Source of the DNA: an uncultured Lewinella sp.
GTDB lineage: Bacteria; Bacteroidota; Bacteroidia; Chitinophagales; Saprospiraceae
Assembly (NCBI GenBank): GCA_938021455.1
Contig: CALIGP010000366.1
Span: 1-11,062 of the forward strand
Direction of reading: 5' to 3'
Length of the DNA stretch: 11,062 nucleotides
Each line of letters opens with the position of its first letter. Positions within the stretch are counted from its first letter, which is position 1. Position numbers and translations under genes: made by a program. Under the pieces are notes generated by a model, which had not been told where the DNA came from, ran no database searches, and saw only the letters and a program-made list of their open reading frames with translations. Shown here piece after piece: positions 7,027 through 11,062 of the stretch.

Positions 7027-9552
7027 TTAACTAATCACCACCGATTTAAAATCAAAGGGAACATTGATCACTACTGCCCGCTTACCGTAGAAGATACCGG
7101 CGGTTTGCTTACGACCATCTACGACTACTTTGGTAGGCGGCTGGGAAAGCCCAACGAAGCGAATCTGTGCTCGTTTAAAGCTGGGGTTGAAATCTCCTTC
7201 GACGGATTGCGTCAGGGAAAGTTTTTTGCCGGAACGACTCGTTTTGTAGGTTCTCAGGGTGTACTGCCCAGCATCGTGGCCATAGCCGTCGCCAGCGTCC
7301 CAATACAGTTGACTCTTACCACTTTTAGCCGCAAATACACTCAGCTCCAGATCACGGAGTTTATGCATCTCGCCAGTGTTTTGCACTACGTCTACGGTTG
7401 GTAGCGTGGCTCCGGCCCGCACAAATAAGGGGATCCGATCGGCCTTGGTTTTGACCCGAAGTCGCTTACCACCAGTATGGAAATCGCCTGACCAAAAGTC
7501 ATACCATTCTCCCTTCGGCAAGTAAACCTGTAGGCTTTTAGCTCCTTCAGTTAGTATCGGACAAACAAGCAAATCGTCTCCGTAGAAAAATTGATCGCCG
7601 AACTTCTGGCATTGGGGGTCTTCCTGATCGTAAAAGAATAGATTACGCAGCACGGGTTTACCCGTTTGAACGTGCTGCCGGAAAGCCGTGTACAGGTAAG
7701 GAAGCAATTGGTAGCGCATTTCAATCGCTTTTCTATTATGCTTGGTCGCCTCCTTGCCGTGTACCCAGGGTTCCTGATCTTGTCGGTTGAGTTCTTCTGC
7801 TTTCTTGACTTCGTCTGCTTCGGCTTCCGCCGCACCGTCAGTATTGTTACCCATGCTGTGGACGCGCATCACGGGATGAAAGACGGCCAGCTGCAACCAG
7901 CGGGTCATCATTTCCGGGGTAGGATTGTCTACGAAACCACCAATGTCAGTTCCCACCAGACTGTAACCGCTGATGGCAAGACGCAGACACTGCCGGTTGG
8001 CGATCTGCAGATGCTCCCAGCTGGCGATGTTATCGCCAGTCCAGAGGGCAGCGTAGCGCTGCCCGCCACTGAAACTCGCCCGCCCCAAAAGGAAGGGACG
8101 CTTAGCGGGTTGCAATGCCTTCAGGCCGTCATAACTGGCCCGGGTCATCTGCATACCGTAGATGTTGTGGGCTTTCTTATGATTGGTGGGCGCGCCATCA
8201 TAATCGTGTCGGACGTCGTCCGGAAAGGTAAGGTTGTTGACCTTAAACATGGCTGGCTCGTTCATGTCGTTCCAGAAGCCGCTCACGCCTTGTTCGTTGT
8301 AGAGTTCTTTGTAGAGCGGTCCCCACCAGTCGCGGACTTTAGGGTTGGTGTAATCCGGCCAGACACATTCCGGTGGCCAGACGGGGCCAACCATCGGTTC
8401 GCCAGATCCCCGCTTACAGAACACATCGTTTTTTACACCATCGGCGTAGATGGGGTAATCTTCATCTACTCGGATGCCCGGATCGATCATCACAACGGTA
8501 TGAAAACCGTCTTTTTTCAGGTCACCGATCATCTTTTTGGGATCGGGAAAGTGCTCTTTATTCCAGGTGAAGCAGCGGTAGCCGTCCATGTAATCGATGT
8601 CGAGATAAATCGCATCGCAGGGGATTTTCTTGCTGCGGAAGCTGGCGGCCAGATCCCGAACCCGCTGCTCGGGGTAATAGCTCCAACGGCACTGATGGAA
8701 GCCCATGGCCCAGAGAGGCGGTAGTTCCGGGGTGCCGGTCAGCTGGTGATAGCGGGTGGCTACTTCGGTCAGCCCGGGGCCGTTGATGAAGTAGTAATCG
8801 AAGTCTCCGCCATCGGCCCAGATGGTCGCTACGCCCTTCTTTTTGGAGTTGAAGTCGAAATGAGAGCGATAGGAGTTGTCCAGGAACAGGCCGTAGGCGT
8901 GTCCATTACGCAGCCCGTAGCAGAAGGGGATCGAACGATAAAGTAGTTTTCGGTCCTTACCGTAGGCGAAAGCATCTTCGGTGTAATTAGACCATTCGGA
9001 GCCTTGCAGGTCGGTGCCCCAGGCTTTATCGCCCAACCCGTAAAAGGCTTCCTTCTTATCGGTTTCGAACTGTAGCCGAACCTGATGTACTCCTTCCAGT
9101 AGAGTCGAGCGTCCGTAAAAGGAGTCGTGCATCTGATGCAGGACACTCCCGGATTTTCGATCAGTAATGGAAATCGTTCCATCGGCTGCGCTAATGCTGA
9201 TGCTCAGCGATGCCGTATCGATGGTATACTTACCCTTACTTTTTGTGAGTTTTCCCTTGCCAGAGGGGCGGGCATCTTCTGCCCGGGCGTAGCTAAAGTC
9301 TCTTCCCGCTTTGCCTACCGTGAAGCGAAAACGGATGTTATCATCACTCCAACATTCAATGCGCAGGCACGCTTTTCCCTCGCTTTTTAGCTCAAAAGAA
9401 TAGTCTCCGTCAGCGACTACGTCACTTACTTTCCCGACTCGGTGCTCGGTGTAAACATCGTCAAATCGGTCGGTTCCCGTTGCGTCTTTGGAGCTCGTCA
9501 AATGGGATGCCGGGGCAAAGGCGTCAGCGACCTTTTTCTTTATCTTGGGCAT
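7027..9552 (-). CDS. GH31 family alpha-glucosidase (glucosidase II-like)
   Basis: Retaining alpha-glycosidase of 841 aa, expected to release glucose from the non-reducing end of alpha-glucosides. Domain order: N-terminal galactose-mutarotase-like beta-sandwich (about 40-255), a (beta/alpha)8 catalytic barrel (about 275-625), a proximal beta domain, and a C-terminal DUF5110-type segment (about 725-790, with YWDAGDGYGHDAGQYTLR). The nucleophile is D429 in GFWNDMNEP; the acid/base is D507 in WTGDN. Substrate-pocket features include DIDYMDGYRCFTW (318-330), R491 in the RASFSGGQRY block, VGTDIGGF (533-540) and FHPVMRVHS (558-566). The pattern HQCRWSYYPEQRV resembles neutral glucosidase II/alpha-glucosidase enzymes more than alpha-xylosidases, but specificity is inferred. 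There is no signal peptide (MPKIKKK start), so it is predicted cytoplasmic. A charged Ala/Glu/Lys-rich insertion (about 571-596) lies after the HS motif. The start is ATG at 9552; the gene lies between the DUF547-linked hairpin and ribE. Confidence 0.96.
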   Translation of the reverse strand: MPKIKKKVADAFAPASHLTSSKDATGTDRFDDVYTEHRVGKVSDVVADGDYSFELKSEGKACLRIECWSDDNIRFRFTVGKAGRDFSYARAEDARPSGKGKLTKSKGKYTIDTASLSISISAADGTISITDRKSGSVLHQMHDSFYGRSTLLEGVHQVRLQFETDKKEAFYGLGDKAWGTDLQGSEWSNYTEDAFAYGKDRKLLYRSIPFCYGLRNGHAYGLFLDNSYRSHFDFNSKKKGVATIWADGGDFDYYFINGPGLTEVATRYHQLTGTPELPPLWAMGFHQCRWSYYPEQRVRDLAASFRSKKIPCDAIYLDIDYMDGYRCFTWNKEHFPDPKKMIGDLKKDGFHTVVMIDPGIRVDEDYPIYADGVKNDVFCKRGSGEPMVGPVWPPECVWPDYTNPKVRDWWGPLYKELYNEQGVSGFWNDMNEPAMFKVNNLTFPDDVRHDYDGAPTNHKKAHNIYGMQMTRASYDGLKALQPAKRPFLLGRASFSGGQRYAALWTGDNIASWEHLQIANRQCLRLAISGYSLVGTDIGGFVDNPTPEMMTRWLQLAVFHPVMRVHSMGNNTDGAAEAEADEVKKAEELNRQDQEPWVHGKEATKHNRKAIEMRYQLLPYLYTAFRQHVQTGKPVLRNLFFYDQEDPQCQKFGDQFFYGDDLLVCPILTEGAKSLQVYLPKGEWYDFWSGDFHTGGKRLRVKTKADRIPLFVRAGATLPTVDVVQNTGEMHKLRDLELSVFAAKSGKSQLYWDAGDGYGHDAGQYTLRTYKTSRSGKKLSLTQSVEGDFNPSFKRAQIRFVGLSQPPTKVVVDGRKQTAGIFYGKRAVVINVPFDFKSVVIS

Positions 9553-9602
9553 AGTAGCTTGTATTGGCCCGCAAGGTAGGAAATAGTAGTCTTGTAGTTC
9601 GA

Positions 9603-9649
9603 TGGTCTTGTGGGCTGCCGCATTTTATGGGCAGCAGCCCACAAGACCA
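9603..9649 (-). terminator. Strong hairpin after the DUF547 gene, probable transcription end or processing structure
   Basis: TGGTCTTGTGGGCTGC (9603-9618) is the exact reverse complement of 9634-9649, a perfect 16-bp stem with a 15-base loop. An alternative inner register pairs CTGCC (9615-9619) with GGCAG (9630-9634). On the minus strand it begins 5 bases after the DUF547 stop (TAG at 9657-9655) and ends 50 bases before the GH31 ATG, so it sits where a terminator would. No U-rich tract follows on either strand, so it is not a textbook intrinsic terminator. It may instead stabilise the 3' end of the upstream mRNA or partly separate the expression of two genes. Confidence 0.6.
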
Positions 9650-9654
9650 CCAGG

Positions 9655-10743
9655 CTACTCATTAAGCTTCCAGTCATACTCCTTGAACCCAATCTCCGTA
9701 CCCTCAGCAATTGGCGTTTTCAGATACTTATTGAGATATGCCCTAAGATCACCAAAGTCTTCTCCGTACCAATCGAAAATTTTGGAGACTTTGACGTCGC
9801 CATCTGTTTGGTTGTAGGCGGGGTTATTAACGAAGCGTCGGGTCCCACTTTCCAGCATCGCATTAAGGTTTGCAGCGGTAAATGCCTGGTTGGGGATGGG
9901 GGGGCAGGAGGTTGCGGCGCAGTTGACGGCAAAGTGGATGCGAGGTTCTTTATAGCGCGGCCGAATAATGTCGTGCTCGATGTTATTGAGGCTGTAGCTT
10001 TTGCCGTCCAGCGTAATCCATTTGACTTTCCAGGGATCTCCACCATCCAGGTCGGTAATGCTTTTGAGCGGGTAATCCTTGAGAATGCGTTTGATGGTGA
10101 AAGCGTTATAGGTATTGATCCAATAGGCCAGAGAGGTTTTACTGCCCCAGCCGCTTTGCGGGGTAGATTCAGCGAGTTTAGCCAGATAGGCATCGAGTGT
10201 AGCTTCGTCTTTTTTGAAGCCGGCATAGTTGACTTTACCCGAAGAGGTTACGTGCTTTTGCAGCAAGCTATTCCAGGCGGTGTGATCGGGAGCGGTTGGT
10301 TTGGCGGGAGGGGCTGGCGCTTCGATGGGGACTATTTTGGGCACTTCGGTAAGCTCAGCAGGAGCCGCGGTCGCAGGTGCAGAGGGAGTTGAAGGAGCTG
10401 TGGCGGCCGGTTTGGCCGGCGTAGCCGCCGGTGCGGGAGGGGCGGGCTTCACGACGGGCTTGTCTCGCGTCACCGTCGCATCTTTTGCCGGCTTCTTTAT
10501 GGTTTGGACTTTTGGCGCTGTCGCAGGTTTAATAACTTCTTGCTCCGGGACGGTTGGTGCCTCAGGTGTTTCTACCTCAACGTCGAGTTCTTTCAATTCG
10601 GTTGTCTCGACTGTTGGCGCTTCAGGAGAAGCATCTACGGAGCTACCTTCCTGAACGGTAACTGAAACGGGCGTTTGCTCGCTGTTACAAGCTGCCAGGA
10701 ATAAGAGGCTCAATAGAAGGGGGAATACTCGTAAGTAGGACAT
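9655..10743 (-). CDS. DUF547 domain lipoprotein with a long Pro/Ala-rich stalk
   Basis: Predicted envelope lipoprotein of 362 aa. Residues 1-18 are a type II signal peptide with lipobox LAA-C (lipidated Cys19). Residues about 20-153 form a low-complexity stalk rich in Pro, Ala, Glu, Thr and Lys, with a repeated PEAPTV unit (40-45 and 60-65). The DUF547 domain follows (about 155-345) with its conserved blocks: GKVNYAGF (169-176), LAYWINTYNAFTIKRIL (205-221), the SLNNIEHDIIR stretch (251-261), HFAVNCAATSCPPI (270-283) and VSKIFDWYGEDF (319-330). DUF547 has no activity I can state confidently; the invariant-looking His270, Cys275 and Cys280 are candidate functional residues. The residues after Cys19 (NSEQT) do not match the K-(D/E)2 surface-export signal, so a periplasm-facing location is more likely. 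The start is ATG at 10743 with no Shine-Dalgarno sequence. Downstream are the 9603-9649 hairpin and then GH31. Confidence 0.94.
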   Translation of the reverse strand: MSYLRVFPLLLSLLFLAACNSEQTPVSVTVQEGSSVDASPEAPTVETTELKELDVEVETPEAPTVPEQEVIKPATAPKVQTIKKPAKDATVTRDKPVVKPAPPAPAATPAKPAATAPSTPSAPATAAPAELTEVPKIVPIEAPAPPAKPTAPDHTAWNSLLQKHVTSSGKVNYAGFKKDEATLDAYLAKLAESTPQSGWGSKTSLAYWINTYNAFTIKRILKDYPLKSITDLDGGDPWKVKWITLDGKSYSLNNIEHDIIRPRYKEPRIHFAVNCAATSCPPIPNQAFTAANLNAMLESGTRRFVNNPAYNQTDGDVKVSKIFDWYGEDFGDLRAYLNKYLKTPIAEGTEIGFKEYDWKLNE

Positions 10744-10882
10744 AGTTGTTGCTTGAAATGGGGTGTTGACACTATAACGCGAGTATTGGGCCTTTGGGTC
10801 TGTCTCTTTTGCAGGAATGGTCGGGATGCGGCGTATTGGGGGAGAGTGCAGCGCTTAGTACTACCTGATTTTCTCCGAGACC
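10744..10882. other. Leader/promoter region of the DUF547 gene, nothing definite
   Basis: 139 bases between the DUF547 start and the inverted-repeat element. It must contain the minus-strand promoter of the DUF547 gene, but no TTTG...TAnnTTTG pair of the Bacteroidota type could be placed on that strand. A TTGACA at 10766-10771 lies on the other strand and has no matching downstream element. CTCCG (10873-10877) can pair with CGGAG (10884-10888) at the edge of the neighbouring repeat. Confidence 0.5.
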
Positions 10883-10897
10883 ACGGAGTGGTTGAAC

Positions 10898-10948
10898 ATC
10901 CTTAGCCCCGGATGTAGTCGCATAGCGACGAAATCCGGGGTAAAGGAT
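10898..10948. repeat. Hairpin A inside the right-end element
   Basis: ATCCTTAGCCCCGGAT (10898-10913) pairs with ATCCGGGGTAAAGGAT (10933-10948) at 14 of 16 positions, including an uninterrupted CCCCGGAT/ATCCGGGG core. The loop contains a second perfect stem, GTCGC (10917-10921) with GCGAC (10925-10929) around ATA. The first seven bases are also part of the left terminal repeat, so this hairpin and end-to-end pairing exclude each other locally. Confidence 0.85.
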
Positions 10949-10961
10949 AAGAAGATAGAGC

Positions 10962-10978
10962 ACGGCGCTTAGCGCCGT
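10962..10978. repeat. Hairpin B inside the right-end element
   Basis: ACGGCGC (10962-10968) and GCGCCGT (10972-10978) form a perfect 7-bp GC-rich stem closed by TTA. Confidence 0.85.
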
Positions 10979-11000
10979 ATTGGCATGGATGACCATCTTC

Positions 11001-11040
11001 ACGTGGGGTTAAAGCTCACTTCGCGGCCTTTACCCCACGT
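11001..11040. repeat. Hairpin C inside the right-end element
   Basis: ACGTGGGGT (11001-11009) pairs perfectly with ACCCCACGT (11032-11040). After one bulged T, AAAG (11011-11014) pairs with CTTT (11028-11031). The loop is about 13 bases. Its right arm contains CCTTTACCCC (11027-11036), the exact reverse complement of GGGGTAAAGG in the right arm of hairpin A (10937-10946). Confidence 0.85.
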
Positions 11041-11062
11041 TAAGGATCTTCGACCACTCCGT

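Larger units (their letters stand above)
10883..11062. repeat. Non-coding element with imperfect terminal inverted repeats and three internal hairpins (MITE/REP-like)
   Basis: The left end (10883-10904, starting ACGGAGTGGT) and the right end (11041-11062) are inverted copies matching at 20 of 22 positions. The right copy ends exactly at the window edge, so it may extend further. Between them lie three hairpins at 10898-10948, 10962-10978 and 11001-11040, which together occupy most of the element. No plausible coding sequence exists here; a minus-strand reading frame through it is an accident of the repeat. The build, short, palindrome-rich, protein-free and intergenic, is that of a non-autonomous mobile or REP-type element. 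No transposase is in the window, and copy number cannot be judged from one copy. A structured RNA made from this stretch is an alternative. Confidence 0.72.

Noticed and set aside
6637..7404. Open frame of 255 codons on the plus strand crossing ribE, the gap and the GH31 end
   Set aside because: It overlaps two well-supported minus-strand genes and has no domain or leader features of its own.
7666..8724. Open frame of 352 codons on the plus strand, antisense to the GH31 gene
   Set aside because: It lies wholly within a strongly supported GH31 coding sequence with intact catalytic motifs; the translation has no recognisable domain. It is a shadow frame.
9610..10392. Glycine-rich 260-codon plus-strand frame antisense to the DUF547 gene
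   Set aside because: Its composition is produced by reading the Pro/Ala-rich stalk and the domain in reverse; the minus-strand DUF547 motifs are clear.
10766..10771. TTGACA resembling a sigma-70 -35 box on the plus strand
   Set aside because: No -10 box at 16-18 bases, no plus-strand gene follows, and Bacteroidota use a different promoter consensus.
10772..11002. 76-codon minus-strand frame through the right-end element
   Set aside because: It runs through the hairpins of the repeat element, and its sequence is explained by the palindromes; there is no conserved domain.

Overview
The window looks like chromosomal DNA from a member of the Bacteroidota, most plausibly a Saprospiraceae/Lewinella-like marine bacterium. 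The evidence is a C-terminal type IX secretion (T9SS) sorting domain at the left edge, Bacteroidota-style lipoproteins, the absence of Shine-Dalgarno sequences before every start, and closest-looking protein families (PlsB-like acyltransferase, DUF805, DUF547, GH31). The genus-level guess is inference; no rRNA is present. I see no tRNA, rRNA, CRISPR array, insertion-sequence transposase or prophage gene. This is mostly an ordinary housekeeping region.

Layout, left to right. Positions 1-336 (+) are the 3' end of a secreted protein carrying a T9SS sorting domain. Convergent to it, a two-gene minus-strand unit holds engB (50S assembly GTPase) followed by a PlsB/GPAT-like acyltransferase. Next come a plus-strand DUF805 membrane protein with a clear intrinsic terminator, and a minus-strand S4-domain Hsp15-like protein. 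A divergent plus-strand pair follows: a lipoprotein of unknown function, then rimM 18 bases later. The remainder is minus-strand and reads from right to left: a DUF547 lipoprotein, a strong hairpin, a cytoplasmic GH31 alpha-glucosidase, riboflavin synthase, and a patatin-like phospholipase only 6 bases behind it. The last roughly 180 bases are non-coding and hold a compact element with imperfect terminal inverted repeats and three internal hairpins.

How the genes relate. Three ribosome-assembly or ribosome-rescue factors (EngB, Hsp15-like, RimM) lie within about 3.3 kb but in different transcription units, so this is loose clustering rather than one operon. Two lipid-active enzymes (acyltransferase, patatin) each sit directly behind a housekeeping gene (engB, ribE). 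Two lipoproteins and the T9SS-tagged protein point to envelope or surface functions. The first lipoprotein carries a K-E-E tail after its lipidated Cys, which resembles the Bacteroidota surface-export signal.

The items most worth a second look are the inverted-repeat element at the right end, the acyltransferase with Gly in place of the usual motif III Glu, the predicted surface-exposed lipoprotein with a C-x2-CC-x6-C cluster coupled to rimM, the 16-bp perfect hairpin behind the DUF547 gene, and the DUF547 lipoprotein's long Pro/Ala-rich stalk. I found no clear evidence of a wholly new multi-gene system.
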